Assembly: GCA_947179485.1 (NCBI GenBank)
Contig: OX359246.1
Location: 35,505,632-35,569,631, forward strand
DNA from: Allacma fusca
Taxonomy: Eukaryota; Arthropoda; Collembola; Symphypleona; Sminthuridae
Direction: 5' to 3'
DNA: 64,000 nucleotides
Shown here: positions 9,239 through 19,166 of the stretch, in pieces
Position numbering within the stretch: the first letter of the stretch is position 1
Layout of the letters: each line of letters opens with the position of its first letter
Translations under genes and position numbers: made by a program
The notes under the pieces: generated by a model
Seen by the model: the letters and a program-made list of their open reading frames with translations, nothing else
The model's database searches: none
Told to the model about the DNA's origin: nothing

Positions 9239-11949
9239 CAACTAGAGACTCAAACTTTGAAGCGTTTGCAGCCACAAGAGCTGAACACGAAGAAATTGTT
9301 CTGAGTGAACACCCGATATTTACCTTCTGGAATATAATCACCCGAAGATCTTTAGATCCAGAGCAGATCTCCAGCTACATCGCACCCAATTTCAGACTTT
9401 ACCATCGACACATCAATCTACCGAACGGCATTCGCAGACAAAGGGTACCACCAGGCTTCTTGGAAAACATCGAAAACGAACACGACCACCAAGAGGCATT
9501 GAATAGATTAATTCACGATCCTAACGTGGAAATCTTGAGTGACACATCCAGCGAGGAAGAAGAAGAGCAGGTAGTACAGAGAGACACTCCGAGACGAGAG
9601 AGTGGTCAGCATAACAGTGCACAGTCTAGTGAAGAGACAGACCACATTTTTATTGGAGTTGACGAAGAGGACTTCATTATCCCAGAAGTACCAGGTCAAT
9701 TTACTATAAGAATTTCTATAGACGACGCCTACGACGCAGCGTTCAGAGCAATTGAAAGAGACGAAGAGATACAAGAGGAAGTCCGATTTGTGGATAATAC
9801 CGGAGAAACTCACTTCTTCCCAAGAATCCGACTTCGAGACCTCAGTCCGGAAACTCAAGTTGTACTCACTCAAGTCAGAAAGAGACGTAAACCCTTACGA
9901 GCACGACGCCAAATTGGAAATAACCAACCCAGACCACCAGGCCCAGGACCGAGTGGGTCAGGAAGAGGAAACCAGTCGAGAGGAGCTAACAACAACAACT
10001 CCCACAACCAGCGACCATCTCAATCAAGGTCAAATCCAGGTCGAGGAGGCTCAAGAGGAGGTAGACACATCGGAGGCAGACAGAGAGCAAGGAGCGACCC
10101 CGGAAGTTCCGGAGGAAGTAGCTCATCATCCAGCTCCAGTAGTAGTAACTCGAGTAACCCTCATGACTTTGAAGCCTTCGACAACTGGAGGAATAGACAG
10201 ATTGTGAACAGAAACAACATCTTCAACCAGGTCAACGTTAACATCATCAACCCATACGTACCACTCAACCCAAATCAGGGGATACGTATTGAGGAAGTTG
10301 CAGACCAAGAACAGGTACGAATAATTCCAAGGAGACATCTGGACGACGACATGACCGCCCTCATGTTTCCCAAAGTAGAATTCAAACCGGGTGTAGATGA
10401 CCCAGAGACAGCCTTCGCAACAGCCGAACTCCAGACTAACAGGTTCGGAGGAGATACCATCATAACCAGGATGCAATACGTACAGATCATCTTTGACCCA
10501 CCCGTCAGGGATTGGATCAGAAATTGGATTGCCGAACGAAGACTACATGAGGAACTACCTTACGAAACCATTAACTGGGACGAATTCAGGGAGGAATTCC
10601 TAATAAGGTACAGTATCACCGACCAAATGATACGTACACTAATGGAAAAGCGAAAGATGAACACAGAGGAAGATCCATGCGCATACATAGATGCGAAATT
10701 AGCACTAATCAATAGAGTCGACAGATTTATGCCCGAAATGGAAAAAATCAGACTCTTACGCGCAGGTCTGACATCCGAATACATAGTTTTCTGCCGAGGA
10801 TGGACAGCAGGAACTGTAGCAGACTTCATAGAGGGAATAAAACAGTATGATGAAGACCGAAAAACGGACGGCGCGGAATCTATTGAGACAAGATTTGCCA
10901 AAGTCCAAGAAATGTTGGAGAAATTGACCTCCGGAATGAAAGCAGCTCCAACGGAAACAACCGTCGTCAAAGTAGCTGCAGTGAGAGAACAACAGGACTA
11001 TCGGAGACCTGAAAATAGATCTAATGACCAACGAGGACGAAGTCCAGGTCAGGGAAACTTCAACAACTCGCGAAATTCCAGTCCAGGTTCCAGCAACAAT
11101 AGCAACTACCCGGACAGGGGACGTAACAACCAAGGGTATGATGACCGAAGAAATTATGGGAACCGAGGTAGATCTCCAACACCTGAGAGATTCTACAATA
11201 ATCAAGATAGGAGTAGGCCTCAGTACAGAAATGACGGCAACAACTCCAACAATCAAGGTTACCCGCAGCGGAACCAAAATTTCGGATCTAGACAAAGTCC
11301 GAACCGACAATACTATAACAACAACCCTAACAACCAGGGAAACCGTCAGTGGAATGACCAACAGATGAACCAAGGATACAACCAATCCTACAACGGCTAT
11401 AACAGCCAAGGATTTAACCAAACTCAGGGCTTTATGCCACCTCAGGGGTTTAATCCGAATCAAGGATACCCACCCCAACAGGGTTATGCACCGTTTCAAG
11501 GTTATGCACCCACCCAAAGTTATGGACCAGCTCAAGGATACGTACCACAACAAGGATACGGTCCAGGACAAAATGCAGGGTACGCCAACCCTGGCATGCA
11601 ACAAATTCAGGCCAACCCACAAGGTTACCAGAACCAGGGTTACCAGCCAAACAATAACCAAGGAGGTCAACGACCCCAACAATACAGCAACAATAACAAC
11701 AGGAGTAGAACTAACTCCAGGGACCGGAACAGCCAAAGTAATGACAGAAACAACTCCTGGAGGAATCAATCAGACCGTCAGGAGCAGTCACAACCGATAC
11801 CGGGACAATTGGCGCTAGAATCCACCCAAACCGACATAAAATGTTTCGGATGTGGAGAGATGGGCCACCTGAGGAGGAATTGCCCACACAAAAGACAGTC
11901 TAGCCCATATCCGTCGGGAAACTCACAGAGGGGGACGCACCCCCAGTAA
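9239..11949 (+). CDS. gag: Gag, C-terminal part: capsid-like domain, QGY repeats, zinc knuckle
   Basis: The frame is open from the MITE edge at 9239 to TAA at 11949 and has no ATG of its own at its start, as expected for the downstream half of an interrupted ORF. An acidic, Ser-rich start (9530-9650) is followed by an R/G/S-rich stretch (9930-10150). A retrotransposon-Gag (capsid-like) domain spans about 10350-10870, with RNWIAERR and FLIRY-type helices. A Q/N/G/Y-rich region then includes about ten PxQGY repeats (11400-11650), and a CX2CX4HX4C knuckle lies at 11842-11883. Gag packages the RNA; the QGY tract resembles prion-like phase-separating domains. The 3' end overlaps pol by 46 nt and holds the frameshift signal. 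Confidence 0.9.
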
Positions 11950-14900
11950 TTGAAGACATCCAAGAAAGAATGAATGCAATTATAGCAACTAGAGTAGAAA
12001 GTCAGTCAAAAGACGACGAAGAATTAGAGATTATTGATCTCAACCCATGTCGTTTATCAAACGGCAACAAGTCAACTTTACAAGTGCAAATATGCAGTAT
12101 GATGATACCAGCTTTACTAGATTCAGGAGCAACAAGATCCTGTATCCAAAGAAACTTAGTACCCAGATGTGCGGAAATAAAAGAAGTTCCAAGCGCTCTG
12201 CGTGTAGCAGTAGCAAATGCAGAATTGGTAAAACCAATTTGCCTCACCAAGTTCACAATGATGATTGAAGGTGAAAAACTTTTATTCAAAGGTCTAGTGA
12301 TGGAAACACTAGAACCACGAATGATTATAGGTGAAGATCTTTTATCACGTTATGGAATAACGTTGGATTACAAGAATAATGAAATACGGAGCGATCGATT
12401 TCAAACAGTTCCAATGACTAGAGATACTCATCTCTATGTCGGGGAGAAAAAGGCCGACATAGAATTTGTCAGGTCAATTTTTTCATTTCATGAAGTCAAA
12501 GGACCGAAGAACATGATGTGCAGGACTCGAAAAGCAGTCACAATACCAGCCTATGGACACATGAAAGTGCCCATACAAATTCCAAAACGCATCAAAAAGG
12601 ATTTTTATTTACAACCATCAGAGAAACTTTACACCAGCAAGCGACTCTTAGTAGCCGCAGGTGTAGTACCAAATGAAGAACCTTTCGCATATGTATTTAA
12701 TCCAGCTCCATGCCCACAGACGATGTATGGACGGACAGCTATAGGTCATGCTGAGGAAAATTTTGATCTCATCAAAATTAAACGCAATCAATTACGGGAT
12801 GCTCACAAAAAGCTCACACAAGAACAGCTCGATTGTTTCGACGTCAATGAAGAGCTCGATGAAGAAGGACGAGCTAAGTACCGAGCATTGTTGACAAGAT
12901 ATCCAGAATGTTTTGCATTTAACAAGGGAGATTTGAAAGAACCAGCGTGGATTGATCCCATTCGGATCCATACGGGAAATAATCCACCCGTTCAGGCAAA
13001 ACCTTTCCCTTGCTCACCTATGGAGCGACAAAAAGTACGAGAGGAAGTACAAAAGATGTTAGATGCAGACATCATTAAGGAAGTGAACGGACCTTACAGC
13101 AGTCCACTATTTCTCATCAAAAAGAAAGACGGAACATTTAGATCAGTTGTGGATTATCGAGCATTAAACAAGACCATCACAGATCAAGTTTATCCTTTAG
13201 CAAGAATAGATGACATACTTATGCAATTTGGAAAATCTGCAATTTTTGACACTCTTGACATGGAGTCAGGCTTCTTTCAATTATTAATACATGAGGATGA
13301 CCAAGTCATAACCTCTTTCATCACACAGGATGGATTATATGCATTCAAACTACTACCGATGGGAGTCAAGATTGCACCGTCAGCCTTTCAGCGAGCAGCA
13401 GATCAAATGCTGGGCTCACTCAAATTTAGGGGAGCCATGGTATATTTAGATGATGTAATCTCTTATGGAATTCATCTTTTGGACAAATTAGCATCCCTCG
13501 AAGAATTGATGTTAAGAGCCAGCAACAAGAACTTTAAGTTCAAGCCAAAGAAATGCAAATTCGGATATTTTGAAGTAATTGTTTTAGGATTTAAAGTATC
13601 CAGGGAAGGCACCAGTCCAGATCCTGCAAAGGTAGACGCTATTAGACATGTGCCAATACCAAAATCTGAAACAGAAGCAAGAAGATTTTTCGGAATATGC
13701 AGTTTCTATAGAAAATACATCAAGGACTTCGCAAAAATTGCTAGTCCCATCTCACAATCATGGATTGGCAGTAAAGGGAAATCTGAAGGTCAAAAACGCA
13801 TAAGATGCTTCCAATGGAGTGCAGATGCAACAATTGCCTTCAACATTCTCAAAACCAAATTAATGACACAGCCAGTTCTAGCTCATTTCAACCCAGAGTT
13901 GGATTGCATACTACATACAGATGCATCAATCTCAGGACTAGGATGCTGTGTACTTCAAGATGATGGAGGAGAACATCCAATAGCTTATGCGTCAAGGACA
14001 CTAATTCGGTCAGAAAAGAATTACTCAGTCACAGAATTAGAACTAGCAGCAGTCGTATATGCAGTTCGCAAATTCAGACAATACCTTTATTTGAGAAAAT
14101 TTTTAATTAGATCAGATCACTTAGCATTATGCTACCTACGATTACAAAAAGATCCAAACCACCGAATAAGTAAATTTGTAAATAAACTACAAGAATTTGA
14201 CTTTCAAGTCACATACAAGAAAGGAGCATTACACTTGGAGGCAGACTTTCTATCCAGAGCTCCATTACCCTATACAAAGGAAGATTTGGAGGATACAGAG
14301 GACCGAGTGATCGAATTTGAACCAGACCCGGTCAAGGAACACAAAATTGCTTTGGAAGAGCAAAAACAAATCCCTCAGGGGAACATAATAATGCCACCAC
14401 TAGCGTGTGCAGCCAGCCTTACGACCAGGGAAAGCTATAAGGGAAAATATTGGACGGATGACGAAAGTCAATCCTCAGATGAAGATGCAGCCATAATCCC
14501 CCAGCGACAAAATCCATGGTCAGGGAGATTGAAAGGTCAACCCAGACGTAAGGTCAAATCACAAGTGGAAATTTTAGTACCTCAACCGAATTTGGAGGAA
14601 ACGGATTGGGAGAACCATACAATGAGCGTAAAGAGCCGTGTTAATGAAGTTACACACAGCTACTCAGCGCTCAAAGAATGGAAATTATCCGTGGATGACA
14701 TCATTACAATCCACGAATTTCGGGAGGATGATCCACAAGAGGATGAAAACACCTGGAAATATACCAATGAGTATATCTACGAGAAAAATCTCAAACTAAT
14801 ACAAGATATAGAGCTTCACAATGCAACAATAAATGAATTAGATATGAAAGAATTTCTATCGCCAAAGAAAGCTCAAGTTCAAAATGAGCATGAAGATTTT

Positions 14901-16829
14901 GACAGAAATACTATCACTGACATTGGAATGGGGACTGATTGGTCTCCTACTCCAAAGTCAACGACAGCAATAACGTCACAAAGTCCAGACAATGGGAAGG
15001 TTGACACTGATTCACCAAAATCCCTAGGGCAGATGACACGGAGTACAATGGAATTCACAACAATGGATGGGGCAGGTGAGGCTGAAACAAAAGCTGTACA
15101 TCTACCACCAGCCATGATTGTAGACTCCGAGACGGAAGTCCATGACCAAACTCTGAAGAATCAGGAGACAGCGGATCTGGTGAGCCAGGCAGCTGAGACT
15201 ACACAAAAGAAGTCCTCAACTTTCCCGCCCACCCATCCCGCCAGTCCTAAAGAGGCCAAGAAATTGGTACTCACGGATGAGGATAGGAACGTCCAAAAGG
15301 AATGCGACCAACCGACACTGAAACAGGAAAAGTTCAGTGTGGAAAATCACATTCCATCTGGACACGATCCCACAGATGAGGAGAAATGGTTTGCATTTGA
15401 AGAGACTTGGAGGAATCCAACGTCAGCAAAAGGAGACGAATGGAAGCTCAAACAGGAAGTTATTTCGCAATTGAAGACATACACTGCACAATCTGCCAGG
15501 AAGACTGATCAAGTTCCTGATGCAGAAAATCCAGGATATGCTAACAATCCGGATCTTGATACCCCACAGCGGATCAAGGCGATGAAAATTTCCAGAGATG
15601 TGGATGAATGGATGAAAAATATCCAACGAAGATCTGCAGCATGCGAGTCGGAGGAAAACAAAAACCCTCCGCCGTCGCATACGTACATATCCACAGAGAA
15701 TCCAGATAATGAAAATAATTACTCTCTACTGGCGACCACAGTAGAAGAGCTGAGGAAAAATATCCAGGAAGGTGAAATTAAATTCACCGATGGAAGATCA
15801 TGGAAGATTCAACCTCTGAAAAGGCAGGGTGTTGTGACAAGTAAAAGGACGCCACATTCACTATGTCTTTCACAGGATGAAGACCAAAGAAATAAAGACG
15901 CTCAGAAAACTGAGGACATGTCATTAAATAGAGCAATAAAATTTGTTCCAGGAGCTCACGCACTACAAGGGTGCGAAGGGAGCAAAGATACTTTTTCCAC
16001 ACACAAGCCTGTGTGTAGGATACTTGAAGATGAAGAGCAAGTTACTATGTTAGAGGAACATAACATGCAGGAGATGCAAAGGGACGATCCAGATTGTTTA
16101 TTCATCATGGACAAAATAAAGATGCGGCATACGTTAAATTGGAAGGACAAAGAAAAGTATAGCCGATATGAAATTGATGGAGAAGGGATTCTTACTATAG
16201 TACATAAAGATGGACGTAAGCTATACGTACCCCGAGTACTTAGAAATTTCCTACTATCAAAAGCTCATGATGGGATCCTATGCGGAGGACATTTAGGATT
16301 CCAGAAAACTCTTCATAGACTCAACAAAAATTATTTTTGGAGAAAAATGAACGTCTCAGTAGCAAAATATGTCATGTCATGTGAAAGTTGCCAAGCAGCT
16401 AAATCCATGAGAATGAAGCCAGCAGGATTACTTCATCCAATCAGGATAGAAAATGTAGGAGATGCATTATGTATTGATCTCATTGGACCCATGCAAATTA
16501 GCATAAAAGGGAACAAGTATATTATAATCGCACAGGATTATGTTTCAAAGTTCGTGATCGCAGAAGCAATTCCAGATAAAACTGCTGACAGGATAGCAGA
16601 ATTTTTGCTTCACAAAGTAGTTTTAAAATACGGACTGTTTAAAAACTTGCTGAGTGACGGAGGATCCGAATTCAGAGCGGAAATCACTCAAGCATTACTT
16701 CGCAGATTAGGCATGAACCATTCTACATCTACAGCATTAAGACATAATAGTGTTGGACAAATAGAAAGAATGGTCCAGACTATAAGCACTATGCTGAGTC
16801 ATTATACTCAAAAAGAGCAAGCACTATGA
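11904..16829 (+). CDS. pol: Pol: protease, reverse transcriptase, RNase H, integrase core
   Basis: Frame 11904-16829; first ATG at 11970, but expression is most simply by -1 frameshift from gag. Counting from that ATG: aspartic protease LLDSGATRS (catalytic D51); RT with LDMESGFFQL and YLDD (D494, D495); RNase H starting at LHTDASISG (about 650). An unusual acidic, Ser/Thr/Lys-rich spacer of about 600 residues (765-1360) follows. The integrase has the HHCC zinc module (about 1433-1474) and a D-D-35-E core (D near 1502 and 1562, E near 1598). The frame is closed by a single TGA at 16827-16829; the remaining integrase follows in the same frame. The domain order and motifs are those of Ty3/Gypsy (Metaviridae). 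Confidence 0.95.
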   Translation, partial: PISVGKLTEGDAPPVIEDIQERMNAIIATRVESQSKDDEELEIIDLNPCRLSNGNKSTLQVQICSMMIPALLDSGATRSCIQRNLVPRCAEIKEVPSALRVAVANAELVKPICLTKFTMMIEGEKLLFKGLVMETLEPRMIIGEDLLSRYGITLDYKNNEIRSDRFQTVPMTRDTHLYVGEKKADIEFVRSIFSFHEVKGPKNMMCRTRKAVTIPAYGHMKVPIQIPKRIKKDFYLQPSEKLYTSKRLLVAAGVVPNEEPFAYVFNPAPCPQTMYGRTAIGHAEENFDLIKIKRNQLRDAHKKLTQEQLDCFDVNEELDEEGRAKYRALLTRYPECFAFNKGDLKEPAWIDPIRIHTGNNPPVQAKPFPCSPMERQKVREEVQKMLDADIIKEVNGPYSSPLFLIKKKDGTFRSVVDYRALNKTITDQVYPLARIDDILMQFGKSAIFDTLDMESGFFQLLIHEDDQVITSFITQDGLYAFKLLPMGVKIAPSAFQRAADQMLGSLKFRGAMVYLDDVISYGIHLLDKLASLEELMLRASNKNFKFKPKKCKFGYFEVIVLGFKVSREGTSPDPAKVDAIRHVPIPKSETEARRFFGICSFYRKYIKDFAKIASPISQSWIGSKGKSEGQKRIRCFQWSADATIAFNILKTKLMTQPVLAHFNPELDCILHTDASISGLGCCVLQDDGGEHPIAYASRTLIRSEKNYSVTELELAAVVYAVRKFRQYLYLRKFLIRSDHLALCYLRLQKDPNHRISKFVNKLQEFDFQVTYKKGALHLEADFLSRAPLPYTKEDLEDTEDRVIEFEPDPVKEHKIALEEQKQIPQGNIIMPPLACAASLTTRESYKGKYWTDDESQSSDEDAAIIPQRQNPWSGRLKGQPRRKVKSQVEILVPQPNLEETDWENHTMSVKSRVNEVTHSYSALKEWKLSVDDIITIHEFREDDPQEDENTWKYTNEYIYEKNLKLIQDIELHNATINELDMKEFLSPKKAQVQNEHEDFDRNTITDIGMGTDWSPTPKSTTAITSQSPDNGKVDTDSPKSLGQMTRSTMEFTTMDGAGEAETKAVHLPPAMIVDSETEVHDQTLKNQETADLVSQAAETTQKKSSTFPPTHPASPKEAKKLVLTDEDRNVQKECDQPTLKQEKFSVENHIPSGHDPTDEEKWFAFEETWRNPTSAKGDEWKLKQEVISQLKTYTAQSARKTDQVPDAENPGYANNPDLDTPQRIKAMKISRDVDEWMKNIQRRSAACESEENKNPPPSHTYISTENPDNENNYSLLATTVEELRKNIQEGEIKFTDGRSWKIQPLKRQGVVTSKRTPHSLCLSQDEDQRNKDAQKTEDMSLNRAIKFVPGAHALQGCEGSKDTFSTHKPVCRILEDEEQVTMLEEHNMQEMQRDDPDCLFIMDKIKMRHTLNWKDKEKYSRYEIDGEGILTIVHKDGRKLYVPRVLRNFLLSKAHDGILCGGHLGFQKTLHRLNKNYFWRKMNVSVAKYVMSCESCQAAKSMRMKPAGLLHPIRIENVGDALCIDLIGPMQISIKGNKYIIIAQDYVSKFVIAEAIPDKTADRIAEFLLHKVVLKYGLFKNLLSDGGSEFRAEITQALLRRLGMNHSTSTALRHNSVGQIERMVQTISTMLSHYTQKEQAL
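11916..11944 (+). promoter_or_regulatory. Gag-Pol -1 programmed ribosomal frameshift signal
   Basis: GGGAAAC (11916-11922) fits X XXY YYZ and is in the correct phase: Gag reads GGA AAC across it. After a 7-nt spacer comes a hairpin of five G-C pairs, GGGGG (11930-11934) with CCCCC (11940-11944) around ACGCA. The site is inside the 46-nt gag/pol overlap (11904-11949), and pol lies in the -1 frame. Heptamer, spacing, stimulator and frame all agree. Confidence 0.9.
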
Positions 16830-19166
16830 TGCAGTTGTTTACCGTTTCTAATAAATGCTTACAATTGCAGTCACCATGACGTGACCAAAGAAACTCCTTA
16901 TTTTATGATGTTTAGGCGACAACCTATATATGATTTTAACTTACAACTGTGTTTAAGCAGCGTCGACACAAATTTTATGAGTGCTGAGGAAGCCACTACT
17001 AGAATAGAAAAAGCTATTGCTAAGATAAGGGAACGTCAGGACTACAGTAAGGATTGGTATGATAGGAAAAGAAGGTTCGTTAAATTTAACATCGGAGACA
17101 CAGTGCGAGTCTTTACACCGACCAGGATAGTTGGAAAGAGCGAACGCTTTCTTCACCCTTACAAAGGACCCTTTGTAGTCATAGAAGTTTTAGCCAAAGA
17201 CAATTATATCATTCAAGACCTTAGGAATTCTAAAAAGAGACAGAAAGTCCATGTGGAAAGGCTTAAGAAGTGCCTGCAGCGAGAATACATTGAGGACGAG
17301 TATAGTTATGATTTAGATTCCGATATAGTGGAATTGGTGACAAAACGAAATTGGAACAAGTGTGGAAAAGTTATAGTGAGTCAGCCACGGTCAATTCTTA
17401 AGAATTCGACCAGTTCAGATAACAGTTCAACTACGAGCAAGAAGGTGACTTTTAAAGTTCAACCTGCTCAAACCGAAGAAATAACTAGAGAATTTTCATC
17501 CGAAAGTTACTCAGACAGTGCAAGTGACAAAGCTCAGCCAGTACAACAGAGAGGAGAATTTTGTGACAAAAATTACTCACACTCTCAAATCACCCCAAGT
17601 GAAGGAGGGAAACCAAACCAGGGACTACATCAACACAAAGATAACACTCAAGGAGGAAAAGGTAATACTAAGCAGTCAAGTACACAAGTAAGAAAATTTT
17701 CGTCAGAAAATTATTCAGACAATCGGGAATTTTTAGATAAAAATTACCCATATTTCACTCGATCGAAAGTAAATGAACACCCTAGAAGAAATCAGGGACG
17801 AGATAAGGGGATTGAAACAACAGAGGAATTTAGTCCAAATAAAAATTTGGAAGTACGCAGCTCAGGAAGAGTACATCAAACAGAGAATCGCAGCTTTAGA
17901 ACTGCTAATTCAAGAGACAAAACCTCAAACGTCAAGTTTCTGCCCACAAGTGGAGAAATCACAAGACGAGGTGCAACCAGAGTAACTGATGACACATACA
18001 AAGAGAGAATTAATCCTAATCATCCAGGGATTACAAGCCCAATTAATCAAGGCAAAGGAGAACGAAATTCGTCTCCAACAAAGAATTTTACATCAGATTG
18101 CGGAACAGGAGGAAGTACTGAGCAAACTGAAACAACTCGAGGGAGATCACAAAGCGACCCTACAGGAAACTCAGAAAGCCAAAGAAGATATTTCGGATTT
18201 AATAAACCAGCTGAAAACAGCGCAGGTGTAACATCGGAAGGTGAGGAAGAAACTCAACCACTTATTGACGAAAGTGACTTTAAAACACTTAAGAAATTAA
18301 GTAGTTCAGGGATAAGTCCAACAGAACTTGATGTGGACGACAGCAGTGAGTATAGAGAGACAGATTCTTACAATTCGGGATCAGAACCGAGAATTAATCA
18401 ACCGCCTACGACAGAGAGAGGGAGACCTGGACAAATTGAAACAGGAAATCAAGAACCTTCAGAAGCGACTTCACGAGTTGAGGTGTCTTGGCCCTCAGTA
18501 GAGGCGGATATTTCGACACAATTGCTTCACTCAGATGAGCAAAAGGCCTTGGAAGAGCCCCCCTTTGTGGAACTCAACACCAAGCCCACCCAGCGAAGCT
18601 CAGAGACAAACACTGCAAAGCCTACAAGCGCAAGGCAGTCGGATCAGAGAGGCAATAGCACGAGTGGAGAGAGAAATAGAACAAACCGAGAGAGTCAAGA
18701 ATACTCTGAAAAATCAAATTCGAGCAGCCAACAGGCTAGCCAACAATTCAACCAACCCACGGAACGAAAAGTCCTTGTAGAAAATTCTACAGAAGAGGAC
18801 GAAGAGTTCCAGGAAGTTCTAGCAGACGAAAACGGACAAGACTCTGTAGATACGCATACAGAAGTCATTAATACACCTGTAGAATTTTCTACAGAAGAGG
18901 ACAGGTCATTGGATGTCTTCACGAAAGACAATCCCAGAAGGCCTGAGAGAATTAGAACAAATACGTCAGATCGCCGAGAAACATTCAGCGACCCTCAGAA
19001 CCCGACGAGTACAAATCCAACAGGAACTTCAACAAGTTCAGGAGGAAATTCGGGAGTTACAGAAGCAGGCGAAACACCTCAAGAAGAAAGCGCTGAGGAA
19101 ACCGGAGAAAGTAGACGATACCCAACTCGTACCCGAAAGAGAACGAGAAGATTTGGATCAGTCTGA
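16830..19166 (+). CDS. Pol, post-TGA part: integrase C-terminal region and disordered tail
   Basis: Same frame as pol, separated from it only by the TGA at 16827-16829. The first part has the conserved AYN...HHDVTKETPY segment of Gypsy integrases, then a basic linker (DWYDRKRRF) and the GPY/F module (GPFVVIE, near 17167), ending at about 17280. It has no natural ATG nearby; the open frame is a continuation, not a new gene. After the integrase comes a tail of about 620 residues, rich in S, T, E, N, Q and R, with repeated FSSESYS/FSSENYS/FLDKNYP units (17500-17750) and a basic end (RYPTRTRKRTRR). The tail overlaps five coiled-coil ORFs in another frame from 17773. Confidence 0.85.
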   Translation, partial: CSCLPFLINAYNCSHHDVTKETPYFMMFRRQPIYDFNLQLCLSSVDTNFMSAEEATTRIEKAIAKIRERQDYSKDWYDRKRRFVKFNIGDTVRVFTPTRIVGKSERFLHPYKGPFVVIEVLAKDNYIIQDLRNSKKRQKVHVERLKKCLQREYIEDEYSYDLDSDIVELVTKRNWNKCGKVIVSQPRSILKNSTSSDNSSTTSKKVTFKVQPAQTEEITREFSSESYSDSASDKAQPVQQRGEFCDKNYSHSQITPSEGGKPNQGLHQHKDNTQGGKGNTKQSSTQVRKFSSENYSDNREFLDKNYPYFTRSKVNEHPRRNQGRDKGIETTEEFSPNKNLEVRSSGRVHQTENRSFRTANSRDKTSNVKFLPTSGEITRRGATRVTDDTYKERINPNHPGITSPINQGKGERNSSPTKNFTSDCGTGGSTEQTETTRGRSQSDPTGNSESQRRYFGFNKPAENSAGVTSEGEEETQPLIDESDFKTLKKLSSSGISPTELDVDDSSEYRETDSYNSGSEPRINQPPTTERGRPGQIETGNQEPSEATSRVEVSWPSVEADISTQLLHSDEQKALEEPPFVELNTKPTQRSSETNTAKPTSARQSDQRGNSTSGERNRTNRESQEYSEKSNSSSQQASQQFNQPTERKVLVENSTEEDEEFQEVLADENGQDSVDTHTEVINTPVEFSTEEDRSLDVFTKDNPRRPERIRTNTSDRRETFSDPQNPTSTNPTGTSTSSGGNSGVTEAGETPQEESAEETGESRRYPTRTRKRTRRFGSV
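17773..17985 (+). CDS. Overlapping mini-ORF 1: coiled-coil protein, 70 aa
   Basis: This ATG-initiated frame lies +1 relative to pol and is entirely inside the disordered Pol tail. It encodes an amphipathic helix (LEEIRDEIRGLKQQRN, then YIKQRIAALELLIQE) with leucine and isoleucine at heptad positions. Its TAA is followed after three bases by the next ATG. I recognise no family. The regular heptads in this frame, against low complexity in the other, suggest that it is translated, but it could be an accident of purine-rich sequence. Confidence 0.5.
   Translation: MNTLEEIRDEIRGLKQQRNLVQIKIWKYAAQEEYIKQRIAALELLIQETKPQTSSFCPQVEKSQDEVQPE
17989..18231 (+). CDS. Overlapping mini-ORF 2: coiled-coil protein, 80 aa
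   Basis: It starts three bases after the stop of mini-ORF 1 in the same frame, a spacing that would allow reinitiation. It encodes a long predicted coiled coil (IIQGLQAQLIKAKENEIRLQ, then LSKLKQLEGDH and ISDLINQLKTAQV). No motif other than the heptads is visible. Confidence 0.5.
   Translation: MTHTKRELILIIQGLQAQLIKAKENEIRLQQRILHQIAEQEEVLSKLKQLEGDHKATLQETQKAKEDISDLINQLKTAQV
18331..18501 (+). CDS. Overlapping mini-ORF 3: coiled-coil protein, 56 aa
   Basis: A short ATG-started frame in the same +1 register. Its core (LINRLRQREGDLDKLKQEIK, NLQKRLHELR) is a clear heptad pattern with alternating hydrophobic and charged residues. It ends at TAG 18499-18501. Confidence 0.45.
   Translation: MWTTAVSIERQILTIRDQNRELINRLRQREGDLDKLKQEIKNLQKRLHELRCLGPQ
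18535..18780 (+). CDS. Overlapping mini-ORF 4: coiled-coil protein, 81 aa
   Basis: Same +1 register as the three before it. A Pro/Ser-rich N-terminus (about 20 residues) precedes a helix of the form LQSLQAQGSRIREAIARVER, EIEQTERVKNTLKNQI. It ends with a polar tail. Function unknown. Confidence 0.45.
   Translation: MSKRPWKSPPLWNSTPSPPSEAQRQTLQSLQAQGSRIREAIARVEREIEQTERVKNTLKNQIRAANRLANNSTNPRNEKSL

Noticed and set aside
9508-11769. Long minus-strand and alternate-frame ORFs across gag
   Set aside because: Shadows of the low-complexity Q/N/G/R-rich coding strand; no heptads, motifs or start context.
16881-16883. A separate gene starting at a GTG after the pol stop
   Set aside because: GTG is not a normal eukaryotic start, and the frame simply continues the integrase after one TGA.
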